The notes under the pieces were generated by a model, which worked only from the letters and a program-made list of their open reading frames with translations, did no database searches and had not been told where the DNA came from. Made by a program: the position numbers and the translations under genes. Below, piece by piece: positions 32,021 to 39,682 of a stretch of DNA of 41,803 bases. The DNA comes from Rubrobacter_F sp035642415. GTDB lineage: Bacteria; Actinomycetota; Rubrobacteria; Rubrobacterales; Rubrobacteraceae. The stretch is taken from positions 1 to 41,803 of the forward strand of contig DASQSI010000213.1 of assembly GCA_035642415.1 (NCBI GenBank), given 5' to 3'. Each line of letters opens with the position of its first letter. Position 1 is the first letter of the stretch.

Positions 32021-32608
32021 CTAGCGCTGTCTAGTGCCAAAGTCCACGGTATACATGTTCCCACTGTTGTTCTCGTAGGCTCCTGAACGGGCGCCGATCC
32101 CGATCTCGCGATAATCTTTATTGAGTATATTCGCCTTGTGGTCGTCGCTGTTCATCCATGCATCGAAGCGGTTTTCTGGTTCACCCATGTACGACGAACC
32201 CCAGCTGATGTTCTCTCCATAATCCCAGGAGGAGTAACCGGGAAAGGTATAACCGAAGTGCGCTAGCCGCGTCTGGAGGTTTTCACCGTTGAAGGAGTCA
32301 TGAGACAAGTAACCCTTGTCAAGCATCTCTTGAGAGTGAGCCCGAGCGGCCTCTGTAAGAGTAGCATGCACACACAACTGCGGCAGCCCCTTGGCGGTAC
32401 GAGTTTGGTTATGCAGATCCAGCATCTGTTTCTCGTCTGTATTTAATTCGATGGTCGAATTATCACAGGTTTGTACCATAGCGTTGTCGCCGAATTTCTG
32501 TACGTTTATGGCACCGCCAGCATTTTGTGCCGAGGCTGAGTCTCCGATAGCGACAACAATTACTATCACGGCTGCCAAGAACACTGCCGGTAGATATTTC
32601 GTGGTCAT
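32021..32608 (-). CDS. Secreted CAP-domain (SCP-like) protein
   Basis: 195 residues. A signal peptide (KYLPAVFLAAVIVIVVAIGD, cleavage near SASAQ) precedes a CAP domain: EKQMLDLHNQTRTAKGLPQL, LTEAARAHSQEMLDKGYLSH with the first conserved His, GENISWGSS, and WMNSDDHKANILNKDYREIG with the second His, ending YTVDFGTRQ. Bacterial CAP proteins are extracellular; they may bind lipids or act as proteases, and some relate to spores or cell wall, but the role here is unknown. It has two cysteines that could form a disulfide. The start ATG at 32608 has GGGGGGA upstream. Confidence 0.92.
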   Translation of the reverse strand: MTTKYLPAVFLAAVIVIVVAIGDSASAQNAGGAINVQKFGDNAMVQTCDNSTIELNTDEKQMLDLHNQTRTAKGLPQLCVHATLTEAARAHSQEMLDKGYLSHDSFNGENLQTRLAHFGYTFPGYSSWDYGENISWGSSYMGEPENRFDAWMNSDDHKANILNKDYREIGIGARSGAYENNSGNMYTVDFGTRQR

Positions 32609-33177
32609 GCCGGTCCCCCCTCTCTTTACGAGCCATACAGCTCGTCGTCGGCATAAATCCGAAAAACCCTTAACCCGCCTACGCGGATCTCCTATTTTCT
32701 TTTATTATAGGGGCATAAGAGCGCGCCTTTCTGCACTTTTGTTAAAAAACCCGCGCGGATACCGGAGGTTGTGTTATAAGAGAAGCAGTACCCAACATCT
32801 TGCGAAGCGTAGCGCCACCATAGCCTTGCACCCCCCTTGCAGGCGAGCATTGTGTCCGTGTTGAAGAACAAGTAGGGCGGTTTTACTTCGAAGAAGAGCA
32901 GCGCTTCCCACTATGGACAAAGACTATCGTGTTATTAAGCCTAATAACGCTATTTGACGCCGATCGCGTCTAATCTTGCCCACAAATGAGAATTGACAAG
33001 ATGTCTGGGCTCGGCCTTAGCTTCTGCCCTCCGGCGCAGCTTTTTATTATTCTTCGGTCCAGACCTGCCGGCATTAGGAGGCTTCGCCCTAGACCCTCTG
33101 ACCCTCTTGGGAACGCGCGAAATTTTTTTCGAAAGGTCTTGGCTATCAAGTGCTCATGGTCTAGCAGGGACCTCTGT
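32609..33177. other. Intergenic stretch with a small hairpin
   Basis: About 570 bp. It holds a perfect 7-bp hairpin GTTATTA-AGCC-TAATAAC at 32931-32948 with no T-run after it, and AT-rich stretches (32693-32710) that could be a promoter for the CAP gene. Frames across it on both strands have no recognisable product. Confidence 0.4.
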
Positions 33178-33475
33178 ATGCCAGTGACGCACACAAACAA
33201 GAGAGAGGAGAAGCAGACCCGGGGGTAAGGCGAGGCCAGAGTTGCCTTGGAAGCTCGTCTTACGCAACGACTGGGAGAACTCGATGCCCAAGGTGGTCCG
33301 GGTGCTCGTGAAGGCCGTCCCCGGCATGACGATTAAGAGAGCCACCAGGGTCATGTGGGAGCCCCACACCAAGGGCCAAGCGCTGGTAAAGAGGTGCTAC
33401 AAGGAGCTCGCGCAGCTCTACGAGGAACGCTTGCAGATAAAGGGGCTGACCGCCAGCATAGAGCCGGACTGTTAG
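33178..33475 (+). pseudogene. clpS: ATP-dependent Clp protease adaptor ClpS, single-base frameshift
   Basis: From ATG 33178 the frame reads MPVTHTNKREEKQTRG, then TAA at 33226. Dropping one G of the GGGGG run (33221-33225) gives GKARPELPWKLVLRNDWENS, MPKVVRVLVKAVPGMTIKRA then HTKGQALVKRCYKELAQLYE, a ClpS core of actinobacterial type ending IEPDC at 33475. ClpS delivers N-degron proteins to ClpAP/ClpCP. The core alone could still be made from TTG 33242, so the gene may be functional, and the homopolymer error explanation is realistic. The binding-loop NDW replaces the usual NDD/NND. The stop overlaps that of the convergent aminotransferase gene. Confidence 0.7.
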
Positions 33476-34839
33476 GTCGTTGGAGATCGCGAGCCGGCGA
33501 GCGTACGCAGAACAGTCCGTAGAGCATCGACGAACCGGTCGATCTCGGCTTCCCCGATAGCGGCAGAAATACACCCCACACCGCGCGGGTCTATCAGGAC
33601 ACCTTCCTTAAACAAGCTGAGGAAGATCCGGTGCCGAAGGTTGGCGTCGGCGCGCATGGTGTCGCGGTAGCTCTTGACCAGTTGGGAAGTCAGGTGAATT
33701 GCGAAGAGCGAACCGAAGCCGGTCACCTGAGCGGGAACACCAGCGTCCTCAAAAGCCATACGTATCCGACGCCGCAGGGTCTCACCCCGAAGGTTCAGAA
33801 GCTGAACCACTTCATCCGTAAACAACTCAAGGGTAGTCGCGCCAGCTACCAAACTGATAGGGTTGGCGTTGTAGCTCCCGGGATGCGGGATTTGTGGCAT
33901 GCTGCGTGAGGGGTCGAACATGGCCATGATGTCACTTCTTCCCCCAAATACGCCGAGCGGAAAGCCACCGCCGACGGCTTTCCCGAGACACGTGAGGTCC
34001 GGAGATACACCATAGTATTCCTGCGCACCCCCATATGCGATCCTGAAGCTGACCACTTCATCGAAGACGAGGAGTATTCCAAGCTGTTCGGTCACCTCGC
34101 GCAGCATGTCGAGATAACCTTGCTCGGCAGGGATCATACCGGCAGAGCCCAAAACCGGTTCCACGATGACGGCTGCGAGGTGCTTACCTTGTTGTTCGAG
34201 CAGCCGTGCAGCTGCCTCCACTTCGTTAAACGGTAACACCAACACATTGTCGATGCTATCCGGAATGAGACCCAGGGATGCCGGCGCCGCAACCGGTCGC
34301 AATACGTCTCCGCTTTGTTCGCCCGACGGGTGCGTGCTCACCATCACGTCGTCCCAGCTTCCGTTGTAGCCTCCTTCAATCTTGGCGATCTTATGACGTC
34401 CCGTGAACGCTCGGGCGGCGCGAATAGCATTCATGGCCGCCTCGGTACCCGAGTTTGTGAAGCGTACCTGTTCGAAAGACGGCACGCGCTCGCATAGTAA
34501 CCTAGCCAGCCGCAGCTGAGGCAGCGTAACTCCGGGGAAGGCAGTTCCCTTTTCCAATTGGCGCCGTACCGCGTTAAGAACCCGAGGATGCTTATATCCG
34601 AGGATTAGGGACGTATGGTTGCCGGTAAAATCGAGCAGCTTGTTGCTATCCACATCGAACAGCCAGCAGCCGCGACCTTCTTCGAGTACGACAGGATAAG
34701 GAGAATAGAATAGAGGACTGCGAGAGTCGGCACCGGGAAGATACTTGCGGCCCTCCAAAAAGTATTCGTAAGAGGTCGGGGTCAGGCTACGATAGAGCTG
34801 TTCCTCTTGGGATAGGGAAGCTGCTTCTCGAGTATTCAT
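33472..34839 (-). CDS. Class III PLP aminotransferase, GSA-aminomutase-like
   Basis: 455 residues from the ATG at 34839 (AGAGGAT upstream). It has the class III layout of glutamate-1-semialdehyde aminomutase: VRFTNSGTEAAMNAIRAARA (near 125-144), EGGYNGSWDDVMVS, ILLVFDEVVSFR with Asp260, and Schiff-base Lys287 in LTCLGKAVGGGFPLGVFGG. It is unlikely to be haem HemL given its neighbours; GSA-like enzymes also include beta-amino-acid aminotransferases, which fits taurine-like beta-amino sulfonates. It is the last of the five leftward genes, 97 bp after the cysteate-synthase-like gene. Substrate is inferred from context only. Confidence 0.85.
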   Translation of the reverse strand: MNTREAASLSQEEQLYRSLTPTSYEYFLEGRKYLPGADSRSPLFYSPYPVVLEEGRGCWLFDVDSNKLLDFTGNHTSLILGYKHPRVLNAVRRQLEKGTAFPGVTLPQLRLARLLCERVPSFEQVRFTNSGTEAAMNAIRAARAFTGRHKIAKIEGGYNGSWDDVMVSTHPSGEQSGDVLRPVAAPASLGLIPDSIDNVLVLPFNEVEAAARLLEQQGKHLAAVIVEPVLGSAGMIPAEQGYLDMLREVTEQLGILLVFDEVVSFRIAYGGAQEYYGVSPDLTCLGKAVGGGFPLGVFGGRSDIMAMFDPSRSMPQIPHPGSYNANPISLVAGATTLELFTDEVVQLLNLRGETLRRRIRMAFEDAGVPAQVTGFGSLFAIHLTSQLVKSYRDTMRADANLRHRIFLSLFKEGVLIDPRGVGCISAAIGEAEIDRFVDALRTVLRTLAGSRSPTT

Positions 34840-34936
34840 GCAGATCCTCTCATAAACTATGCCTTTGCCACACCTCTTATACAGGCTCATCGAGTCGTCT
34901 AGAAATACTACACCAAGCTTTGTACCTGCGAGGTAG

Positions 34937-36277
34937 TCAGCGGAACAGCTCGACGATCCTTTCCAGGGTTTCGCCGAGGAGAATATCCCGCTCGCTGAAC
35001 TCGAGGGCTGGTCGGGCTGCGATCAACCTCTTGTCCAATTGCTGCCTGTGACGTCCTCCCCCTGTGATGTTCAGCAGGACCACGGCGTCGCGCTCGATCC
35101 CATCGTACCGGGCGGTCTTGATCAGCGTCGCAAACGCGACAGCGCTTGCCGGATCGATATCGATACCCTCCGCCTCTTCGAACAACTGCTTCGCGTGACG
35201 AGTCTCGAAGTTGTCAGCGGTGAGCATGTCGCCCTGTGTTTCGGTAAGGATGTCGAAGACCCCGCCTCTCATGGAGTAGGCCGGCCGCCGATTTGTCAGC
35301 ACAGGAGCAGCGACCTGCTGTATCTGCTTCTTTCCGTCATCATCATTGATCCCTATCAGCTCGCGTCGACATGACTTCCAGGACAAGTAAATCGGAACGA
35401 ACGGCAGATTCTGGCTCAGCATGAGCCTTGGAAGCTTCTTGCCAAATCTTCCATCTTCCACAAGCCTCTTTGCAGCCTGATATGCTGCGATACCGCCCGC
35501 TCCACTTCCGACCGCCTGAAAGTAATAATCGGGGACCTGCCCAATCGTCTCGACCGCGTTCAACATCGTGGTGCCCAACCCGTCGCGTCGCGCCACGTTC
35601 TTCACGCCTCCTCCAGAAAAGAATCCGTCGATTCGTGAGATGCGATCCGCCAGGGCGATGGCGTCGGAATAGTCGGTGAACCCGGTAAGGGAGATGATCT
35701 TGACGCACGGATCGGTGCCCTCAGGAAACTGTAGATTAGGAAGTCCAGCCTCCGGAATAATGATCAAGCAGGGGACCTTGTTCAGCGAACAGACTCTTGC
35801 GAACGCAGCAGCGGTACTGCCGGCGGAGGCGATGACGAGGACTCCCTCATGCTGCTCTGGGATACGGGAGAGTACTGCCCACGCCTCCAGGTCTTTGAAG
35901 GTCGGCGTTTCAAGGGCAGCGCCTTTTTCTGGCCAATGCCCGTTGAACACTACCCACATGTTGGGCAACCCTATGATGTAGTTCAGTTTTTCACTTTTAT
36001 AGGTTACGCTGCTGCCCGCACCTGATAAGACCCGTGTACCCGGCAACCATTTTCTATATCTGAATATACCTTCGGCATACGTGTCAGGTTCGAAGCGTTT
36101 ATCCCTGTATTCTGTAACCAGGAGAGCAGGCTCGTGTGGCGTTGAGCATTCTAGAAGGAACCCGTCATCCTCGAACGTCCCACCGCAGCTTTGACATCGC
36201 AATTCATAACGAGGGAAACTATTAAGCATCTCCAACTTCATACGACCCATATAAGTGCGTTGCGCCTCGTAGCTCAT
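34937..36277 (-). CDS. Cysteate synthase-like PLP enzyme (threonine synthase fold)
   Basis: 446 residues from the ATG at 36277 (AGGAGG just upstream; Met codons at 36250 and 36229 are alternatives). Short N-terminal CQSCGG and LLECS resemble the metal-knuckle start of cysteate and threonine synthases. Then SSVTYKSEKLNYIIGLPNMW, FNGHWPEKGA and PLP Lys128 in ETPTFKDLEAW, VIASAGSTAAAFARV, and the phosphate-binding glycine loop GSGAGGIAAYQ. The KLNYIIGLPN..FNG.WPEKGA stretch resembles archaeal cysteate synthase, which makes L-cysteate from O-phosphoserine and sulfite for coenzyme M. In a bacterium it may make or break cysteate or another sulfonated amino acid. The neighbouring taurine aminotransferase supports sulfonate chemistry. 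Confidence 0.75.
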   Translation of the reverse strand: MSYEAQRTYMGRMKLEMLNSFPRYELRCQSCGGTFEDDGFLLECSTPHEPALLVTEYRDKRFEPDTYAEGIFRYRKWLPGTRVLSGAGSSVTYKSEKLNYIIGLPNMWVVFNGHWPEKGAALETPTFKDLEAWAVLSRIPEQHEGVLVIASAGSTAAAFARVCSLNKVPCLIIIPEAGLPNLQFPEGTDPCVKIISLTGFTDYSDAIALADRISRIDGFFSGGGVKNVARRDGLGTTMLNAVETIGQVPDYYFQAVGSGAGGIAAYQAAKRLVEDGRFGKKLPRLMLSQNLPFVPIYLSWKSCRRELIGINDDDGKKQIQQVAAPVLTNRRPAYSMRGGVFDILTETQGDMLTADNFETRHAKQLFEEAEGIDIDPASAVAFATLIKTARYDGIERDAVVLLNITGGGRHRQQLDKRLIAARPALEFSERDILLGETLERIVELFR

Positions 36278-36699
36278 TCTCCTCCTGTTCCCTAATGTTC
36301 TAAGATGCCTCGTGGCCTCACGATAGACATAGAACAAGGCCCTACCCTTAGGACAAAAGTGGAAGTATAGTCAACCATTGTGTCAGGATCAAGTAATACA
36401 GATGACGCGAGTTCCCGCAAACACTAATTAGCATAATTAGTCAATCTTCGTCTAAACTCAAGCATGACTTGCAATACCTTGAGAACTGCGCAAGTAAGAC
36501 GTTCGAACGAATTCTTAGGGCCTTACGCTTCCGCTGGTCTCCTTGAAGAGTCGGCTAGCGACGGAGCGATGATCGCGGGGGACCCGTAGTTCTGTAAAAC
36601 CTAGAGTGTTTGCCTCTGACTTGCCGATTGCACTACACTTCCTGCATCTAAGCTGGTCGGACCTCACCCGAAGTTGTTACAGGAGCTGACCCAATAGTC
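36278..36699. other. Gap with TAATTAG direct repeat
   Basis: 420 bp without a gene, noticeably AT-richer than its neighbours. TAATTAG occurs at 36425-36431 and 36434-36440, period 9; each contains the palindrome TAATTA. It lies about 150 bp upstream of the cysteate-synthase-like gene and could hold its promoter and operator. Nothing else was recognised. Confidence 0.35.
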
Positions 36700-37992
36700 C
36701 TACCAGTTCTCTAACGACTCACGGAAGATGCCGGCAAGTTCAACCGGGCCCACCTCTCTCGGGGCGATGCTTAGTTGCCGCTGCTGTTTGAGCGCCCCGT
36801 TAACCAGCTCGTCAATATCACTCTCGTCGTACCCGAGCTCTCGGAGACCGCTCGGTGCTCCTATATCCTTCATCAGCTGGGTCAGAACATTTGGCAAGGT
36901 GCTTTCGTCAGCATCAGGAATCGGTTTACCAGCCAAGAACTCGGCCGCCCGCCGGTGTTTATCTGAATCTGCGCAGTAGGTAAATCGGAAAGCCGCCGGA
37001 GCCGTGACGACGACCGCGAAGCCGTGGGGCACGAACGGCTCGTCAGGGTATCCGGGAGACCGGAAGGTATGCTTTAGGCTCGCTATTGGGTAGGCGCAGG
37101 CGTGTGGTATGGCCGTACCGGCGGAACTAAACCCGATCCCGGCGATTGAGGCGGCGAGCATCATGTTTGCCCGAGCCTCCATATCGTTGCCGTCGGCCAC
37201 GGAACGCCTAAGGTACAGTCCACCGTACTCCAGGGCTCTGGCTGCCCAGATGTCGGATACCGGATTGGACCCCTGAAAGGGCGGACGATCTTCGGGAGTT
37301 TCGGGGGCCGGACGAAAATTATAAGGTCGCGCGGTGAAGGACTCGGCCGCATGGCAGACCACGTCCAGTCCGCAGGCTGCGGTTACATCAGGCGGCATGG
37401 AGCACGTGAGCAGGGGATCCACTAATCCGTGATCGGGCCGCAGGAAAGCATGAGATATGGCCGCCTTGGTCTTCAGGTTGGGGAGGTCGAGAGCAGCGAT
37501 CTCGGTCGCCTCGGAGCCGGTTCCGGCCGTGGTCGGTATCGCTAAGAGCGGCTTGAGCGGCGACGGTGGCTTGCGCCCACTCCCTACGGGCGGGTAGATG
37601 TACTCTATTAGGGGAGCGGGATGCGTGGCGAGGAGATCTGCGACCTTGGCGGTGTCCAGGCTAGATCCTCCGCCGACACCGACGAACCCATCGAAGCCCC
37701 CATCCGTAGCGAAGTCCGTGGCTTCTTGGAGAGATTCTAAAGTAGGTTCGACGTGGACACGATCAAAAACGTCACACTCGATGCCTGCGGCCTCTATAAT
37801 GTCCCGGATCTTGCCCGTTATTCCAGCCTGGACCACGCCGGGATCCGAGACGAGCATCACGCGCTTGGCGCCAAGCCGCATCATCTCCCATCCAGCTTCT
37901 TCGGAAACACCAGGACCGAACGTTAAAGGCGTGGCTTCTAGCTTAAAGGCCCTCTCGTGGCCCGAGGTCGCCGCCGTGTTTTCTGCTATCAT
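36700..37992 (-). CDS. Iron-containing alcohol dehydrogenase, hydroxyacid-oxoacid transhydrogenase-like
   Basis: 430 residues from the ATG at 37992 (GAGGTG upstream; a GTG at 38001 overlaps that site). The nucleotide region is VGVGGGSSLDTAKV (near 105-117) and LLAIPTTAGTGSEAT. Iron ligands are Asp210 and His214 (LDVVCHAAE), His297 (IPHACAYPI) and His323 (VPHGFAV). The inserts YNFRPAPETPEDRPPFQGSN then PVSDIWAARAL mark the hydroxyacid-oxoacid transhydrogenase (ADHFE1) branch, which transfers hydride between 4-hydroxybutyrate and 2-oxoglutarate. Next to a taurine aminotransferase it may instead interconvert sulfoacetaldehyde and isethionate, as the iron ADH SarD does in Bilophila; that is inference. 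It ends the block shared with the transporter, 33 bp downstream of it. Confidence 0.87.
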   Translation of the reverse strand: MIAENTAATSGHERAFKLEATPLTFGPGVSEEAGWEMMRLGAKRVMLVSDPGVVQAGITGKIRDIIEAAGIECDVFDRVHVEPTLESLQEATDFATDGGFDGFVGVGGGSSLDTAKVADLLATHPAPLIEYIYPPVGSGRKPPSPLKPLLAIPTTAGTGSEATEIAALDLPNLKTKAAISHAFLRPDHGLVDPLLTCSMPPDVTAACGLDVVCHAAESFTARPYNFRPAPETPEDRPPFQGSNPVSDIWAARALEYGGLYLRRSVADGNDMEARANMMLAASIAGIGFSSAGTAIPHACAYPIASLKHTFRSPGYPDEPFVPHGFAVVVTAPAAFRFTYCADSDKHRRAAEFLAGKPIPDADESTLPNVLTQLMKDIGAPSGLRELGYDESDIDELVNGALKQQRQLSIAPREVGPVELAGIFRESLENW

Positions 37993-38025
37993 CCGTTTCA
38001 CCTCTTCTGTGAGACACCAGGTTTC

Positions 38026-39378
38026 CTAGCGCGAGCTCTCTGTAGCCGTCTGAGAGCCTCGCACCACAGCCATCGTCTGAGTTATATCTTTGCGGAACGT
38101 TTCCGGAGAGAAGTAAGCGGCTGCTAGGCTTATAACAGCGACGACGACCATGTAGCCAACGAATAACCATGGTTCTCCTCCCGCGAACCCGAGCAGCGCA
38201 GTGGCGATGGTTGGCGTAAGCCCGCTCGCGAATATCCCCGAGAACTGGTAGACGGTTCCGACCCCCGTATAACGGACGCGGGTGGCGAAGAGTTCAGACC
38301 AAAAAGCTGCTAAGGGAGCGTATATCGCAGGATAGATAAGGCCGAGCGCCACCACAATGCTCACCCAGAGCAGGATCGGCTGTCGTGTATCGATCAGCAA
38401 GAAGGAGGGAAAGGCGAACAGCCCAAAGAGCGCCACTCCTGCACCGTACACTACCCGTCTACCGACGCGATCGGAGAGCGACCCATAGATCGGAACGAGC
38501 ACAACTCCGAAGGCAGAAGCGATTGCGACCCCGACCAAGGCCGTAGTTCTCGTCAGCTCAAGCTGGCTGGTAGCGTAAGAAAGGATAAAGACGCCGTAGG
38601 CGTTGAACACCAGGCCTTCGATCCAGCGTATACCCATGCCCAGAACCAGTTCCTTGGGTTGGGTTCGCAATAATTCTGTAAATGGTACCCGGGCTTCTTC
38701 TTGAGCCTGTCTAACACGCCTAAAAGCCGGAGTTTCCAATATTTGCAGTCGGATGTATAGGCCTATACCTACCAGGATGATGCTCATCAAGAACACCACA
38801 CGCCAGCCCCAAGCGAAGAACTGTTCGTCGGATAACAGCGAAACCAGGCCGAAAGCTCCCGTACCGAGCAAGAGTCCTGCCGGAACGCCGAGTTGGGGCC
38901 AACTCCCGTAGAAACCGCGCCTGCCTTCGGGCGCGTATTCCACCGCCATGAGCACCGCTCCTCCGTATTCGCCACCGATGCCTATACCCTGGAAGATACG
39001 CAGTAGGACCAGCAGGATCGGTGCCCAGATTCCGATGCTGTTATATGTCGGCAAAAGACCTACGAGGAAGGTCGCAACTCCCATTATGAATAGTGTAAGG
39101 ATAAGCATGGTTTTGCGACCGATCTTGTCCCCGTAGTGACCGAAGATAACACTGCCTACGGGCCGCGCCACAAAGCCTACCGCGAACGTGAGATAAGCGA
39201 CCAGGGTTCCAGTAATCGGATCCAGACTGGTAAAGAATAGTTGGTTAAAAACCAGACCGGCCGCCGTCCCGAAGATGAAGAAATCGTACCACTCGATGGT
39301 GGCGCCTATGGAACTGGCCAGTGCTACTTTGCTAGGAGAGACCTCTTGACCTACGTTCTCTCCACCGAGTTTCTCCAC
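38026..39378 (-). CDS. MFS transporter, metabolite:H+ symporter (MHS) family
   Basis: 450 residues with 12 membrane segments. The MHS start ALASSIGATIEWYDFFIFGT is followed by FGHYGDKIGRKTMLI, the signature loop between helices 2 and 3, and by LRIFQGIGIGGEYGGAVLMA. The second-half loop is YGSLSDRVGRRVVYG. MHS members take up organic acids and betaines (shikimate, proline, citrate). In this block a sulfonate such as taurine, isethionate or cysteate is a plausible substrate, by context only. GTG start at 39378 with AAGGGGAAG upstream. It is followed 33 bp later by the iron dehydrogenase gene. Confidence 0.9.
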   Translation of the reverse strand: MEKLGGENVGQEVSPSKVALASSIGATIEWYDFFIFGTAAGLVFNQLFFTSLDPITGTLVAYLTFAVGFVARPVGSVIFGHYGDKIGRKTMLILTLFIMGVATFLVGLLPTYNSIGIWAPILLVLLRIFQGIGIGGEYGGAVLMAVEYAPEGRRGFYGSWPQLGVPAGLLLGTGAFGLVSLLSDEQFFAWGWRVVFLMSIILVGIGLYIRLQILETPAFRRVRQAQEEARVPFTELLRTQPKELVLGMGIRWIEGLVFNAYGVFILSYATSQLELTRTTALVGVAIASAFGVVLVPIYGSLSDRVGRRVVYGAGVALFGLFAFPSFLLIDTRQPILLWVSIVVALGLIYPAIYAPLAAFWSELFATRVRYTGVGTVYQFSGIFASGLTPTIATALLGFAGGEPWLFVGYMVVVAVISLAAAYFSPETFRKDITQTMAVVRGSQTATESSR

Positions 39379-39499
39379 GTGCTTCCCCTTCTCTCTAACC
39401 TGTTACTCTTCGGCGGAGAGCAGGATAGGCTACCCTACTCTCCTCAGATGGGCTCGAGTGGTATCCCTTACCTCTAGCTCCCCACCGGCTCCTCGCCCG

Positions 39500-39680
39500 G
39501 GCCCTATGGTCCGTATGGCCGTACTTGGGCAAGAGGCACGTGATAGCTCAAGGGCATCCCTCCTTTCAGGAGGGGCCTGCGGGGTCCCATCCACCACAAT
39601 GTCGAACACCGCCGAGCTGCCGGACCCCAGCGCGCCTCCTCGAATGCTTCCCTTACGTCGTCGAGGTGAGCTGCCTCGAA
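39500..39680 (-). pseudogene. Possible thiamine-diphosphate enzyme C-terminal relic
   Basis: Directly after the stop of the taurine aminotransferase gene, the minus strand reads FEAAHLDDVREAFEEA and, after a one-base shift, LGSGSSAVFDIVVDGTPQAP then PERRDALE. The pattern, an acidic helix (DDVREAFEEA), a glycine turn, and a final strand (AVFDIVVD), is that of the C-terminal end of acetolactate-synthase-type ThDP enzymes. In taurine degraders the partner ThDP enzyme is sulfoacetaldehyde acetyltransferase, but this fragment is too short and divergent to say so. It is probably a relic; it could also be chance. Confidence 0.35.
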
Positions 39681-39682
39681 AG

